Part shown: positions 26,301 to 33,315 of the stretch, piece after piece
Layout: each line of letters starts with the position of its first letter
Numbering within the stretch: position 1 is the stretch's first letter
Notes under the pieces: generated by a model
Databases searched by the model: none
The model's input: the letters and a program-made list of their open reading frames with translations, nothing else
Told to the model about the DNA's origin: nothing
Translations under genes and position numbers: made by a program
From: Aliiglaciecola sp. M165
Lineage (GTDB): Bacteria; Pseudomonadota; Gammaproteobacteria; Enterobacterales; Alteromonadaceae
Assembly: GCF_007197995.1 (NCBI RefSeq)
Contig: NZ_VKKH01000012.1
Coordinates: 1 to 33,315, forward strand
Reading direction: 5' to 3'
DNA: 33,315 bases

Positions 26301-26558
26301 AATAGCGTCAGGGCGTTCTTTTTCGATTATTTTTTTGACGACTTCCCAATGGATTGGCTCGATATACGTTGCATCAGCCATTTCAGGGTCAGTCATAATT
26401 GTCGCTGGATTGGAGTTAACCAGGATAACTCGATAACCTTCTTCACGCAGGGCTTTACAAGCTTGTGCCCCCGAGTAATCAAATTCACATGCTTGGCCGA
26501 TAACAATTGGGCCAGCGCCGAGGATCAGAATACTTTTAAGGTCGGTACGTTTTGGCAT
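23334..26558 (-). CDS. carB: carbamoyl-phosphate synthase large subunit CarB
   Basis: Large subunit of the enzyme that makes carbamoyl phosphate from glutamine-derived ammonia, bicarbonate and two ATP, feeding arginine and pyrimidine synthesis. The 1074 residues compare with 1073 in E. coli. The order is the carboxyphosphate ATP-grasp half (about 1-403), the oligomerisation domain (404-553), the second ATP-grasp half (554-936) and the C-terminal allosteric MGS-like domain bound by UMP and ornithine. Recognisable stretches include [62 protein letters not shown] and [17 protein letters not shown]. It lies 17 bases downstream of carA in one transcript. It is complete, with no frameshift. Confidence 0.98.
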   Translation of the reverse strand: MPKRTDLKSILILGAGPIVIGQACEFDYSGAQACKALREEGYRVILVNSNPATIMTDPEMADATYIEPIHWEVVKKIIEKERPDAILPTMGGQTALNCALDLNKHGVLQEFGVEMIGATADAIDKAEDRERFDKAMKSIGLACPHAEIAHTIEQAHDVLTRIGFPCIIRPSFTMGGTGGGIAYNIDEFDEICRRGLDLSPTSELLIDESLIGWKEYEMEVVRDKNDNCIIVCTIENFDPMGVHTGDSITVAPAQTLTDKEFQIMRNAAMAVLREIGVETGGSNVQFGVDPKTGRMVIIEMNPRVSRSSALASKATGFPIAKVAAKLAIGYTLDELANDITGGLTPASFEPAIDYVVTKIPRFNFEKFAGANDRLTTQMKSVGEVMAIGRNQQESLQKALRGLEVGANGLNPIIDINDPEAEATIIRELREPGAERIWYIADALRMGMSVDELFNLTNIDRWYLVQLEDLVNLENQVSELGLPGIDKELMRSLKRKGFADARLAELTNVAESDVRDVRRGMGIVPVYKRVDTCAAEFATSTAYMYSTYDEECEANPSIKDKIMVLGGGPNRIGQGIEFDYCCVHAALAMREDGYETIMVNCNPETVSTDYDTSDRLYFEPVTLEDVLEIVRVEQPKGVIVQYGGQTPLKLARALEAAGVPIVGTSPDAIDRAEDRERFQQMVNKLNLKQPANATVSNMEQALAEAENIGFPLVVRPSYVLGGRAMEIVYDMKDLKRYLNEAVKVSNDSPVLLDRFLDDAIEVDLDAMCDGENVVIGGIMEHIEQAGVHSGDSACSLPSYSLSKEIQDVMRTQVKDMALELGVVGLMNTQFAVKDGEVYLIEVNPRAARTVPFVSKATGLPLAKVAARAMVGQSLPSQGVTEEIIPPFYSVKEVVLPFAKFQGVDPLLGPEMRSTGEVMGVGDTFEEAYAKANLGAGAPIPQKGKALISVRQNDKVRAVELAKQMVAKGFELEATSGTAQQLNDAGIACSMVNKLTEGRPNIVDAIKNGEYCYIVNTTEGRKAINDSVYIRREALLNKVAYTTTLNAAFATVNAQEADDRARVTSVQSLHQRVKQR

Positions 26559-26575
26559 AATATTCGTCTCTCGTA

Positions 26576-27727
26576 TCAGTTTTGATTCGATGAATTGGAT
26601 TGCATCAATTCAATAAAATGATCAAACAATGGGGCAGCATCGTGTGGCCCGGGACTCGCTTCGGGATGTCCTTGGAAACTAAACGCTGGCTTGTCCGTGC
26701 GATGAATTCCCTGTAGCGATTTATCAAATAGCGACACATGGGTCACCTTGATATTGTCTGGTAACGAGTTTTCATCCACCGCGAATCCATGATTTTGGCT
26801 GGTGATCATCACGACATTTCGGTCTAAGTCTTTAACTGGGTGATTCGCACCGTGGTGACCAAATTTCATTTTCAAGGTCTTCGCACCGCTTGCCAAAGCC
26901 AATAACTGGTGACCTAAACAAATGCCAAAAATGGGAATATTGGTATCCAAAAAGGTTTTGATTGCATTGATCGCATAATCGCAAGGCTCAGGGTCGCCCG
27001 GACCATTAGAAAGAAAAATACCATCTGGTGCTAAAGCCAATACGTCTTCGGCAGGTGTGGTAGCTGGCACAACGGTAAGCTTGCAGCCTCTATCCACCAG
27101 CATGCGTAGTATATTGTGTTTTGCACCAAAATCGTAAGCAACGACATGAAAGCGGCTGTTTTTGACATTTTCAGCGTATCCATCGGTCAACGACCAAACG
27201 CCATGTTCCCATGGATACGTTTTATCTGTTGTAACAACCTTGGCCAAATCCATGCCTTTTAAGCCAGGAAACGCCTTGGCTTTGGCGAGTGCATCATCGA
27301 TATGACTCTGATTGTCTTGATCCACCGTCACAATACAGCCTCGTTGCGCACCTTTATCACGTAAAATTCGTGTAAGACGACGAGTATCAATGTCTGCAAT
27401 GCCTAAAATATTGTTGCTTTTCAAGTAATCCGAAAGCGTTGCCTGGTTTCTAAAATTACTTGCTATAAGGGGGAGGTCTCTGATGATTAGGCCTTTGGCC
27501 CAGATTTTATTTGATTCTACGTCTTCGGAATTGGTGCCAGTGTTACCTATATGAGGATAAGTTAAGGTAACAATTTGTTCGGCATATGAGGGATCAGTAA
27601 GTATCTCCTGATAACCCGTCATCGACGTATTGAACACCACTTCACCGACAGAAACACCAGAAGCTCCAATTGATGTGCCTTTGAAAACCGAACCGTCTTC
27701 TAGCACCAAAAGGGCGGAAATAGCCAA
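26576..27727 (-). CDS. carA: carbamoyl-phosphate synthase small subunit CarA
   Basis: Glutamine amidotransferase subunit that supplies ammonia to CarB. It has 383 residues. The N-terminal CPSase_sm_chain domain is at about 3-140. The class I glutaminase domain has the nucleophile Cys270 (FGICLGHQ) with His354 and Glu356 ([11 protein letters not shown]), one higher than E. coli numbering. The start is TTG, fixed by a near-perfect ribosome binding site, AGGAGG, five bases upstream and by alignment of [12 protein letters not shown] to the family. A leader of about 160 bases with a 10-codon frame and an intrinsic terminator lies between the likely promoter and this start, suggesting attenuation (see the neighbouring features). 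Confidence 0.97.
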   Translation of the reverse strand: MAISALLVLEDGSVFKGTSIGASGVSVGEVVFNTSMTGYQEILTDPSYAEQIVTLTYPHIGNTGTNSEDVESNKIWAKGLIIRDLPLIASNFRNQATLSDYLKSNNILGIADIDTRRLTRILRDKGAQRGCIVTVDQDNQSHIDDALAKAKAFPGLKGMDLAKVVTTDKTYPWEHGVWSLTDGYAENVKNSRFHVVAYDFGAKHNILRMLVDRGCKLTVVPATTPAEDVLALAPDGIFLSNGPGDPEPCDYAINAIKTFLDTNIPIFGICLGHQLLALASGAKTLKMKFGHHGANHPVKDLDRNVVMITSQNHGFAVDENSLPDNIKVTHVSLFDKSLQGIHRTDKPAFSFQGHPEASPGPHDAAPLFDHFIELMQSNSSNQN

Positions 27728-27787
27728 GTCAACCTCCTAAATAAGGACAACCCACAGGTTTTTATCACTCTACGCGTCAAAACCCAC

Positions 27788-27824
27788 AAAAAACGGGCGT
27801 AAATTATTGATTTACATCCCGTTT
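27788..27824 (-). terminator. intrinsic terminator in the carA leader, putative attenuator
   Basis: On the minus strand AAACGGG (27824-27818) pairs with CCCGTTT (27797-27791), and an inner GTAAAT/ATTTAC stem (27815-27810 with 27804-27799) is closed by a five-base loop. The last Ts of the outer stem are part of a run of six Ts (27793-27788). This is a standard intrinsic terminator, 61 bases before the carA start. It could end dapB transcripts, but it lies downstream of the likely carA promoter and overlaps the end of a leader frame, so it looks like an attenuator. Confidence 0.7.
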
Positions 27825-27844
27825 ACATTCATCACCGCAAGCAT
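27812..27844 (-). CDS. putative carA leader peptide (10 codons)
   Basis: On the minus strand ATG at 27844-27842 opens a frame reading MLAVMNVNGM with TAA at 27814-27812. The stop lies inside the 5' arm of the terminator hairpin, so a ribosome translating to the end would cover that arm and block termination, as described for E. coli pyrBI. No strong ribosome binding site is visible before the ATG, and no run of regulatory Arg codons occurs. Confidence is therefore moderate at best. Confidence 0.4.
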   Translation of the reverse strand: MLAVMNVNGM

Positions 27845-27876
27845 TTTCGGGCACTTAGCAAATACAAGTGCGAAAA
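27844..27876 (-). other. 5' hairpin of the carA leader
   Basis: On the minus strand TTTTCG-CACTT (27876-27866), loop GTATTTGCT, AAGTG-CC-CGAAAA (27856-27844... with a two-base CC bulge) form an 11-pair stem. It would fold about ten bases after the expected transcription start and ends on the first base of the leader ATG. In attenuation systems such a hairpin often pauses RNA polymerase. Confidence 0.55.
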
Positions 27877-27893
27877 TTTGGCAAATTCACAAG

Positions 27894-27923
27894 ATGATAC
27901 ACGATGGATAAAAGCAGGTCCAA
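27894..27923 (-). promoter_or_regulatory. probable carAB promoter
   Basis: On the minus strand TTGGAC (27923-27918), an 18-base spacer and TATCAT (27899-27894), with TG directly before the -10 hexamer. The expected transcription start is near 27887, giving a leader of about 160 bases. A nine-base direct repeat, GGGCACTTA on plus, occurs at 27949-27957 and 27849-27857, one copy on each side of the promoter. No clear ArgR or PurR box was seen with confidence. Confidence 0.55.
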
Positions 27924-28048
27924 TATTATCTAGAAAAATTATAAAAATGGGCACTTAACAGCAAAATTAACCACTAACCCCCAAAACACAAACTTACCTA
28001 AAAAGCTTCGGTACATTAGGTGGCTATTGGCCTGCGCTACATTCCTGA

Positions 28049-28855
28049 CTATTTGGTCAATCCTAATACGTCTTGCATCGAGTACAAACCGGGTGGTTGG
28101 GCCTTAAGCCACTTTGCCGCGACAATCGCACCTTTGGCAAAAGTTAATCGACTTGACGCTTTGTGAGTTATTTCCAGTCTCTCACCAATTTCTGCAAATA
28201 GCGCGGTGTGTTCTCCTACTACATCCCCCGCTCTAACGGTCGCAAAACCAATAGTGCTCTGGTCGCGCTCGCCGGTATCCCCTTCCCTTCCATACACTGC
28301 ACAAGTGTTCAAATCTCTGCCTAGTTCATTGGCAATGGCTTCGCCTATGGCAACCGCGGTACCTGAAGGTGCATCCTTTTTAAAACGATGATGGGCTTCC
28401 AGAATTTCAATATCCGCGGTTTTTCCCATGACAGATGCTGCTTGGCGCACCAGGTTGAGCATTAAATTGACACCAACGCTGTAATTCGCTGCAAACACAA
28501 TAGGAATATGTTTGGCGGCAGTTTCCAATAAGGATTTTTGCGATGTATTTAACCCAGTAGTCCCAATCACCACTGCTTTATTATTATCGATACACCACTG
28601 CAGGTTTTGTTCAAGCGCCGCGGGTAACGTAAAATCTATTACCACATCAATTCGTGCCTGGTCTGGATCCAAACTTCCAGTAACCGCCAAATTACGTTTG
28701 CCAATGCCCGACAATTCTCCAACATCCATACCCACCCATTGGGAGTCACTGCGCACAGACGCTGCGACTAAAGAAACATTTTCATCCAGTTCGGTGGCTT
28801 CAATCAGCACACGACCCATTCTGCCATTGGCACCTAATATAGCTATTTTTGTCAT
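28049..28855 (-). CDS. dapB: 4-hydroxy-tetrahydrodipicolinate reductase DapB
   Basis: Cytosolic NAD(P)H-dependent reductase of lysine and diaminopimelate synthesis. The 268 residues carry the N-terminal Rossmann motif GANGRMGR (8-15), VIDFTLPAA (72-80), GTTGL (98-102) and the catalytic/substrate motif [15 protein letters not shown] (153-167). His155 and Lys159 are equivalent to E. coli H159 and K163. It starts with ATG. It lies 321 bases upstream of carA on the same strand; a separate carA promoter lies between them. It is divergent from the PH-domain gene across 188 bases (28856-29043), in which I could not fix a promoter. Confidence 0.97.
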   Translation of the reverse strand: MTKIAILGANGRMGRVLIEATELDENVSLVAASVRSDSQWVGMDVGELSGIGKRNLAVTGSLDPDQARIDVVIDFTLPAALEQNLQWCIDNNKAVVIGTTGLNTSQKSLLETAAKHIPIVFAANYSVGVNLMLNLVRQAASVMGKTADIEILEAHHRFKKDAPSGTAVAIGEAIANELGRDLNTCAVYGREGDTGERDQSTIGFATVRAGDVVGEHTALFAEIGERLEITHKASSRLTFAKGAIVAAKWLKAQPPGLYSMQDVLGLTK

Positions 28856-29043
28856 GTTGAATTGTCTACTTCGATAATCACTTAGTTTTGGTATTGTGCA
28901 TGACCTTATGTCAACTTTCAGCAGTAAAGTAGCTATATCTCATTCTGTTACGATTTGTTTGTAGATTGAGACAGGTAATTCTTTGATAAATTGTGCTTTT
29001 TCATTACATTAGTGCATGAGTTGGCTTGATAAAGAATTGAAAA

Positions 29044-29577
29044 ATGCCCTTTAGTAACGAATTGCTGTCGGTGTCGGCGCTACCCGAACCATCACAAATT
29101 GATTTTGAATTTTTAGATAAAAGGTTTTTGCCAATGCTGTTGGTGAGTAATAGTATTTTGGCCAGTGTATTGCTCGTGGTCATGTCTATAGCGCGTTTTC
29201 AACGCTTCTTTGAGTTGCCCGAACCTTTATTAGACGTCTATTTTCCAGCACTAATTGTCGTCACCGTTTATTGGCTATTGACCTGTGCCCATGCAGTCAT
29301 TGCCACGCCCTTTAAGCAGTATTGTTTACGAGAGCATGATCTGCACTATTCATCTGGTTGGGTTTTTAGAAAAACAGTTAGCCAACCAATTTCACGGATA
29401 CAGCATATCGAATTAAAACGTGGACCGTTGGAGCGTGGGTTTGGGTTGGCATCTTTGCAAGTTTTTAGTGCTGGGGGTGCTATGCATACCTTTGAGATCC
29501 CAGGCTTAGACGCCGATGCCGCCGAAACGTTGAGGACATTTGTGCTTGAGCATAAGGACACCCATGAACACGGGTAG
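29044..29577 (+). CDS. bacterial PH-domain membrane protein (YdbS-like)
   Basis: 177-residue inner-membrane protein with two membrane helices, about 28-50 and 63-87, followed by a cytoplasmic bPH2 (DUF304) domain (about 92-170). The typical SQPISRIQHIEL, then GPLERGFGLASLQVFSAGG, is present. It resembles B. subtilis YdbS and always seems to pair with a larger multi-PH protein. Its stop overlaps the next gene by 14 bases, so the two are translationally coupled. Its molecular function is not established. The start ATG lies after AAAGAATTG, a weak ribosome binding site. Confidence 0.85.
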   Translation: MPFSNELLSVSALPEPSQIDFEFLDKRFLPMLLVSNSILASVLLVVMSIARFQRFFELPEPLLDVYFPALIVVTVYWLLTCAHAVIATPFKQYCLREHDLHYSSGWVFRKTVSQPISRIQHIELKRGPLERGFGLASLQVFSAGGAMHTFEIPGLDADAAETLRTFVLEHKDTHEHG

Positions 29578-31120
29578 CCAACCTCCAACAGAGGCCGAAA
29601 CTACGCTTTATTCGGATCGGTGGCAACGTCTATCACCAATCGCGATTATATATTTTGCCGCGTCAGGCATAAAAGGCGCGGCCAACAACTTGATCTATTT
29701 GCTCCCCGCTTTTGCCGTAAGTTATTCATCCATTAAAGAAAACCCTGGGACCTGGTTACCAATTCTAGCTGCTGTAATCGCACTTATCTGTATCGCGTCA
29801 GTGTTACAATATCTTTTTTATTCTTTCCGCTTGGAAAAATCCAGTGTAGAGATCCGCTATGGCGTCTTTTCTAAAAAGCACGTGAATCTACCCTTTGATC
29901 GCATTCAAAATGTCACGATAGAGCAGCCGCTTTATTACCGATTGACCAACACCAGTTGCTTACAATTAGACACGGCAGGTTCGGCTAAACAAGAAGCTAA
30001 GATTGTCGCATTACCCCAATTGTTTGCCGAACAGCTTAAGCAACGTATTTTACTGCAGGCTAACGCCCAAAGTGAAGACACACAAACCGATGACACTTTA
30101 GGGCAGTCCTTTGAATCAGAAGACATTCTTAATACACGGAGCATGGGTGATCTAGTCATTCATGGCATTACTAACAATCGAGTTTGGATTATATTAGGTG
30201 TACTGGCACCACTATACGACGACCTTGCTTCTTTTATCGGCGCCTACATCGAATCAATGGGTTTCGACTATCAACAATATTTTGATACGCAAGCGCAGCC
30301 GTTATGGCAGTTTGCACTGGCGATTCTCGCCCTAGCCTTTATGTTTATCGTATCCGTCACCTTACTTTCAATTTTGGGCTCTATCATTTTGTTTTACGAC
30401 TTCAAGCTAAGTAAAACAAATGGTCGTTACATACGTCGCAGTGGTCTTTTTACTCGCCAAGAAGTCACAATGCGCCTATCTCGTCTTCAGTTGATTGCGT
30501 TAAAACAAGATTGGCTCGATGTCATATTGCGTCGGGTTAATTTGGAGCTTAAGCAAAATGACGCCGGAGTTCGAAATACACAAGGCCAATCTACGGCAAA
30601 CAAAATACTTGTGCCTTCAGTGACGGTTTCTGAAGCACTTGAGATCACAGAAGATGCATTTGATCAGAATCAGTTGGCCAAGGTTGAATTTACGCCTATT
30701 AGTTATCGGTTTATTTTCAGGCAATTGCTAACTTGGGTGTTGCCTCTATTCGCCATCTTAAGCACCATAGCCATTAGCCAGCAAAACTATTTAGGCGCAG
30801 CGTATGTAGCCGTGGGCGCTTGTGTAGTCATGATTATGGTTTGGTGCCGATGGAAGCGATGGGGTTTTGCATCGGATAACGAATATATATATGTTAGAAA
30901 AGGACTTTTTGGCGTGGACAAAATGTGTTTCCCAAAATACAAAGTTCAACAAACCCAATTTATTCAAAGCAAACTCATGAAAGCAAAACAATTGGCTTCG
31001 GTGAGGATCATACTTGCCTCTGGTTCAGTATCCATTCCTTTTATCGAGCAAAAACAAGCGGCTCAGCTCTTGCAAAATACATTGCACGAAGTGAGCTTTA
31101 GTCAGCGTTCATGGATGTAA
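29564..31120 (+). CDS. multi-PH-domain membrane protein (YdbT-like)
   Basis: 518-residue inner-membrane protein with repeated bPH2 domains separated by pairs of membrane helices. Helices lie at about 27-45, 60-80, 205-222, 255-285 and 390-430. PH segments include YGVFSKKHVNLPFDRIQNVTIEQ, RRSGLFTRQEVTMRLSRLQ and VRKGLFGVDKMCFPKYKVQQTQ, three copies of the same GLF-x-K-pattern. I chose ATG 29564 because AAGGA sits five bases upstream; a TTG at 29540 is also in frame but weaker. It is partner of the preceding YdbS-like gene. B. subtilis YdbST has been linked to resistance to antimicrobial compounds, which may or may not hold here. Confidence 0.83.
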   Translation: MNTGSQPPTEAETTLYSDRWQRLSPIAIIYFAASGIKGAANNLIYLLPAFAVSYSSIKENPGTWLPILAAVIALICIASVLQYLFYSFRLEKSSVEIRYGVFSKKHVNLPFDRIQNVTIEQPLYYRLTNTSCLQLDTAGSAKQEAKIVALPQLFAEQLKQRILLQANAQSEDTQTDDTLGQSFESEDILNTRSMGDLVIHGITNNRVWIILGVLAPLYDDLASFIGAYIESMGFDYQQYFDTQAQPLWQFALAILALAFMFIVSVTLLSILGSIILFYDFKLSKTNGRYIRRSGLFTRQEVTMRLSRLQLIALKQDWLDVILRRVNLELKQNDAGVRNTQGQSTANKILVPSVTVSEALEITEDAFDQNQLAKVEFTPISYRFIFRQLLTWVLPLFAILSTIAISQQNYLGAAYVAVGACVVMIMVWCRWKRWGFASDNEYIYVRKGLFGVDKMCFPKYKVQQTQFIQSKLMKAKQLASVRIILASGSVSIPFIEQKQAAQLLQNTLHEVSFSQRSWM

Positions 31121-31140
31121 AATTCAAGAGTCAGGATAAA

Positions 31141-31833
31141 ATGAAGGAACAACACACACCAAAAGTTCTCATCTGGGATCTGCCACTGCGACTTTTTCAT
31201 TGGCTTTTAGTCTTCGCCATTGTAGCTCAATGGGTAACCGCGGAATTTGGTTATATGGATTGGCATTTTAAAATCGGCTATGTGACGCTCGGTTTGGTGA
31301 TTTTCAGACTAGTCTGGGGGGTTGTTGGTCCTAGACATGCACGATTCTCACAGTTTATTCGCCCACCAAAGGACATTTTCAATTACGCAAAGGCACTGTT
31401 TTCCAGCCAAAATAAAGAATATGTCGGGCATAACCCGTTGGGTGGTTTAATTGTTCCCATTGTCATTATGATAGTTGGTTTACAAGCCGTTACAGGGTTG
31501 TTTTCGACTGACGATGTATTAGCTTCAGGTCCTTATTTGTCTTCGGTTTCCGCAGAAACTCAGGATTTGCTTGACGGCTTGCATCACGACACTTACAACG
31601 TCATTTTGGGCATTGCTGGTTTGCATATCATTGCAATATTTTGGTACCAATTTAAGCGAAAAATCTATCTGATTGGTGCAATGTTTCATGGTAAGAAAGC
31701 ACTAAATCCGGAGAATAAGATCACTTCTTCGAGATGGATTATCGCCTTGATTGTCGCCGTCTTAATTGCTGGTTTTTTGTATTGGTTGATTGTTGTTGCC
31801 GCTCCGGTGCCCGAAGAAGAGTTTTATTTCTAA
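31141..31833 (+). CDS. b561-type cytochrome (Ni/Fe-hydrogenase cytochrome b family)
   Basis: 230-residue inner-membrane diheme-type cytochrome b. It has about five hydrophobic segments, including one right at the C-terminus. Candidate heme-ligand histidines are His20 (RLFHWLL), His42, His148 or His149 (GLHHDTYN) and His162 (GLHIIAIF). The start ATG 31141 is preceded by AGGATAAA; an in-frame ATG at 31111 overlapping the previous stop has no ribosome binding site. It follows the PH-domain genes by 20 bases and faces a cytochrome c' gene across a shared terminator. The two probably act together: the b cytochrome passes electrons to or from a periplasmic c cytochrome. Confidence 0.87.
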   Translation: MKEQHTPKVLIWDLPLRLFHWLLVFAIVAQWVTAEFGYMDWHFKIGYVTLGLVIFRLVWGVVGPRHARFSQFIRPPKDIFNYAKALFSSQNKEYVGHNPLGGLIVPIVIMIVGLQAVTGLFSTDDVLASGPYLSSVSAETQDLLDGLHHDTYNVILGIAGLHIIAIFWYQFKRKIYLIGAMFHGKKALNPENKITSSRWIIALIVAVLIAGFLYWLIVVAAPVPEEEFYF

Positions 31834-31837
31834 CAAT

Positions 31838-31866
31838 AAAAAAGCGAGCATCTGCTCGCTTTTATT
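31838..31866. terminator. bidirectional terminator between cytochrome genes
   Basis: AAAAAAGCGAGCA, loop TC, TGCTCGCTTTTATT. The eight-base GC-rich stem has A/T runs on both sides, five bases after the cytochrome b stop and 15 beyond the cytochrome c' stop on the other strand. Confidence 0.88.
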
Positions 31867-31880
31867 AAAATCTTTTCGAA

Positions 31881-32348
31881 TTACTCAGCTTTATAGGTAT
31901 CGTGACAGCCTTTGCAAGATTTAAATATTGCACCGATTTTGGCTTTATACGACGACTCATCACCTTGCTGTGCCGCCACTTTCAATTCATTCGCAGCTGT
32001 AGTCAAAGCAACAATTTTGCTTTGAAAGTCTGCGTAATCTTCCCACACACCTGGCAGAGCGTCAGTTTCTACCGGAAAGTTGCGTGTATCAACAGAAAAA
32101 TAATCATCCATCATCAATGATAATTGTTCGATGCGCATCGCATTTTTTTCGAGTGTGGCAGCATTCATAGGTATTTGATCTTTCGCCATGCCACCTAATG
32201 CACCTACATTGCTTCTCACTAATTGCAACATAGCCTGGCGGAATTGCACAGCTGCAGCGGCATGCTTTTCTGACTTCGCCGGTGCAGCGTTTAATGATGC
32301 GCTGATAACAACAGCGCCAATTAGCGCAGTAATGAACCGTATTTTCAT
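31881..32348 (-). CDS. periplasmic cytochrome c' (class II cytochrome c)
   Basis: 155-residue periplasmic protein with a signal peptide (1-22, cleavage near NAA-PA) and a single C-terminal heme site, Cys145-x-x-Cys148-His149 in SCKGCHDTYK. The heme at the extreme C-terminus and the four-helix-type sequence are hallmarks of cytochrome c'. Such proteins bind NO or carry electrons; which applies here is not visible. The ribosome binding site AAAGG precedes the ATG. It is convergent with the b561-type cytochrome, with which it often co-occurs in this group of bacteria. Confidence 0.92.
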   Translation of the reverse strand: MKIRFITALIGAVVISASLNAAPAKSEKHAAAAVQFRQAMLQLVRSNVGALGGMAKDQIPMNAATLEKNAMRIEQLSLMMDDYFSVDTRNFPVETDALPGVWEDYADFQSKIVALTTAANELKVAAQQGDESSYKAKIGAIFKSCKGCHDTYKAE

Positions 32349-32680
32349 ATTTAAACCTTTTTTAGTAAGCCGTTAACGCCAATTGACCAGATAACGCATT
32401 GATCGCTTTCAAATTAAACGAGATATCGATGCTTAATTCAAGAAATGATTTAGTCGAAATTTAATCAATTCAATATATTTCTCTGTTTCGAAGAAAGAGT
32501 TTTATGCTTTTGTTGCTCCAAACCCAAATTAGCAACACAGAAAGTTGAATATAGATTGCAGTCATACGCCAATGATGTTCTATCGCCACAATATTTTGTC
32601 GATTTCGGATTAATTTGTGACAGTTTGCCAGCAACGGGCTAAAATCATGCAATCCGATCTAAATAATTGTTTAAGTATTA
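32349..32680. other. AT-rich intergenic region
   Basis: It lies between the divergent cytochrome c' and SpoIIAA-like genes and must hold both promoters. A 60-codon minus-strand frame (32470-32652) starting with TTG lacks a ribosome binding site and looks accidental. Nothing else was recognised apart from the candidate promoter listed separately. Confidence 0.5.
32617..32645 (+). promoter_or_regulatory. candidate promoter of the SpoIIAA-like gene
   Basis: GTGACA (32617-32622), a 17-base spacer and TAAAAT (32640-32645), about 36 bases before the ATG at 32681. The spacing is good, with two or three mismatches in total from sigma-70 consensus. Confidence 0.45.
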
Positions 32681-33115
32681 ATGACGCAGTATTGTCCCCG
32701 AGAATTTAGTCATAAGGACCGCTTTGGTAGCTATACCATGACATTCGAAAAACGTATTTTATACGCTAGGGTGTCCGGTTCATTTGGAAAGAATTTAGCG
32801 CAAAAGTTTTGTGATGATCTTTTAAAAATCGTTTACTCGATAGAAGAAATCCATTGGGGATACCTGGGAGATCTTACTGATTGTGTTGCTGCTACGCCCG
32901 AAGCCAGAGATATCCTGGTGGAAGGGATCAAACTTTGCATTACTGCAGGTTGCGAAGTGGATGCCTACGTTATCAATGTCGCCATGGCAGAGCATCAACT
33001 CAGTAGCGCACGCAAAATGCTGGGCATCGATAAAACCATGGATGATCAGGTATTTGGTGATACCGAAGGTGCCAAACAGTTTATTCTCAACATACTTGCG
33101 AGATTTGAAGGTTAA
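32681..33115 (+). CDS. SpoIIAA/STAS-like protein of unknown function
   Basis: 144-residue cytosolic protein with no signal peptide or membrane helix. The pattern is an N-terminal beta hairpin (YTMTFEKRILYARVSGSFG), a helix (AQKFCDDLLKIVYSI), a central strand (WGYLGDLTDC), PEARDILVEGI, and a strand plus helix (AYVINVAMAEHQLSSARKM). This is alpha/beta in the STAS/SpoIIAA-like order. Similar stand-alone proteins in marine gammaproteobacteria are hypothetical. No ribosome binding site precedes ATG 32681; ATG at residue 20 is possible. It is followed by a strong terminator and then an IS element. The family call is by general pattern only. Confidence 0.65.
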   Translation: MTQYCPREFSHKDRFGSYTMTFEKRILYARVSGSFGKNLAQKFCDDLLKIVYSIEEIHWGYLGDLTDCVAATPEARDILVEGIKLCITAGCEVDAYVINVAMAEHQLSSARKMLGIDKTMDDQVFGDTEGAKQFILNILARFEG

Positions 33116-33140
33116 TATTTTGAACGGGGCATTTAGCAAA

Positions 33141-33168
33141 AAAAAGAGCGTACATGTACGCTCTTTTT
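33141..33168. terminator. perfect palindromic bidirectional terminator
   Basis: A 28-base perfect palindrome: AAAAAGAGCGTACA, then its exact complement TGTACGCTCTTTTT. It lies 25 bases after the SpoIIAA-like stop, nine bases before the left tip of the IS element. Confidence 0.85.
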
Positions 33169-33176
33169 GGTTTCAA

Positions 33177-33315
33177 TGACCCGTCCTAAATAACGTTGAC
33201 ACTTTCCAGCCTTAAATTGGAGAGTGTAATGCAATCAATAAGTAAGCGTACCCAGCGCGACTATTCGCTCGCTTTTAAATTGTCAGTTGTTGACCAAGTA
33301 GAAAAAGGAGAAATG
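33177..33315 (+). mobile_element. left end of an IS3-family insertion sequence (partial)
   Basis: The segment begins with TGACCCGTCC at about 33177, a typical TGACCC-like IS3-family tip, shortly before the OrfA start at 33229. It continues beyond the window, so neither the right inverted repeat nor target-site duplication can be checked. The same left end occurs in decayed form at 4167-4394. The exact tip is inferred. Confidence 0.7.
33229..33315 (+). CDS. IS3-family transposase OrfA, N-terminal part (truncated by window)
   Basis: 29 codons, open at the right edge. The protein begins MQSISKRTQRDYSLAFKL and continues with VVDQVEKGEM. This matches the N-terminus of IS3-group OrfA proteins (Y-S-x-x-F-K-L-x-V-V-x-x-V-E-x-G-E), the start of the helix-turn-helix domain that binds the element's ends. 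A ribosome binding site, GGAGAG, lies five bases before the ATG. OrfB (DDE integrase) would follow outside the window. Confidence 0.8.
   Translation, partial: MQSISKRTQRDYSLAFKLSVVDQVEKGEM

Noticed and set aside
27799-27816. ArgR box overlapping the carA leader hairpin
   Set aside because: GTAAAT...ATTTAC is symmetrical but matches the ArgR consensus TGAAT-N4-ATTCA poorly; the terminator explains the symmetry better.
32470-32652. 60-codon minus-strand frame with a hydrophobic stretch
   Set aside because: It starts with TTG without a ribosome binding site and lies in an AT-rich promoter region where such frames arise by chance.
1-33315. CRISPR array, prophage, integron or defence island
   Set aside because: No regularly spaced repeats, phage structural genes, integrases or recognisable defence genes were seen.

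Overview
The window looks like chromosome from a marine gammaproteobacterium of the Alteromonadales (Alteromonas/Glaciecola-like). The reasons are about 44-45% GC by eye, close protein resemblance to E. coli housekeeping genes (UbiF, MiaB, YbeY, GreA, CarA/CarB, DapB), a secreted PA-domain subtilase, an MSHA-type pilin and an IS3-family element. This is inference from family resemblance; no database search was made.

Layout. 1-475: on the minus strand, the tandem P2/P1 promoters and leader of a ribosomal RNA operon whose 16S gene must lie left of the window. 476-1013: AT-rich leader of a secreted S8 protease (1014-4115). 4167-4394: a decayed relic of the same kind of IS3-family element that enters at the right edge (33177-33315). 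4682-5157: a tRNA operon Met-Leu-Gln-Gln with its own strong promoter and terminator, then a sodium:alanine-type symporter. 6764-13545: ubiF (minus) divergent from miaB-ybeZ-ybeY-ybeX-lnt. The tRNA cluster, ubiF and the miaB-lnt operon have the same neighbourhood as around 15 min in E. coli, with the symporter gene placed inside it.

13608-19802: accessory metabolism. It holds a secreted amidohydrolase, a LysR regulator divergent from a glutathione S-transferase, a three-domain flavin/iron-sulfur oxidoreductase, and two small NTF2-fold proteins. 20172-22484: an orphan type IV pilin, a small DUF3185-type membrane protein and an exported HExxH metallopeptidase-like protein.

22704-28855: the minus-strand block dapB, carA, carB, greA. 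It links lysine, arginine and pyrimidine precursor synthesis with a transcription elongation factor. The dapB-carA gap holds the most interesting regulatory structure here: a promoter, a 5' hairpin, a 10-codon leader reading frame and an intrinsic terminator, in the order expected for transcription attenuation. 29044-33115: a PH-domain membrane protein pair, a b561-type cytochrome, a cytochrome c' and a SpoIIAA/STAS-like protein of unknown role. The window ends inside the first reading frame of an IS3-type element.

Most of the window is conserved core genome. I found no CRISPR array, phage or defence island. The candidates for something undescribed are the putative carAB attenuator, non-AUG starts in the lnt operon, a short open frame with a perfect ribosome binding site before the orphan pilin, and a pair of palindromes between the LysR and GST genes.
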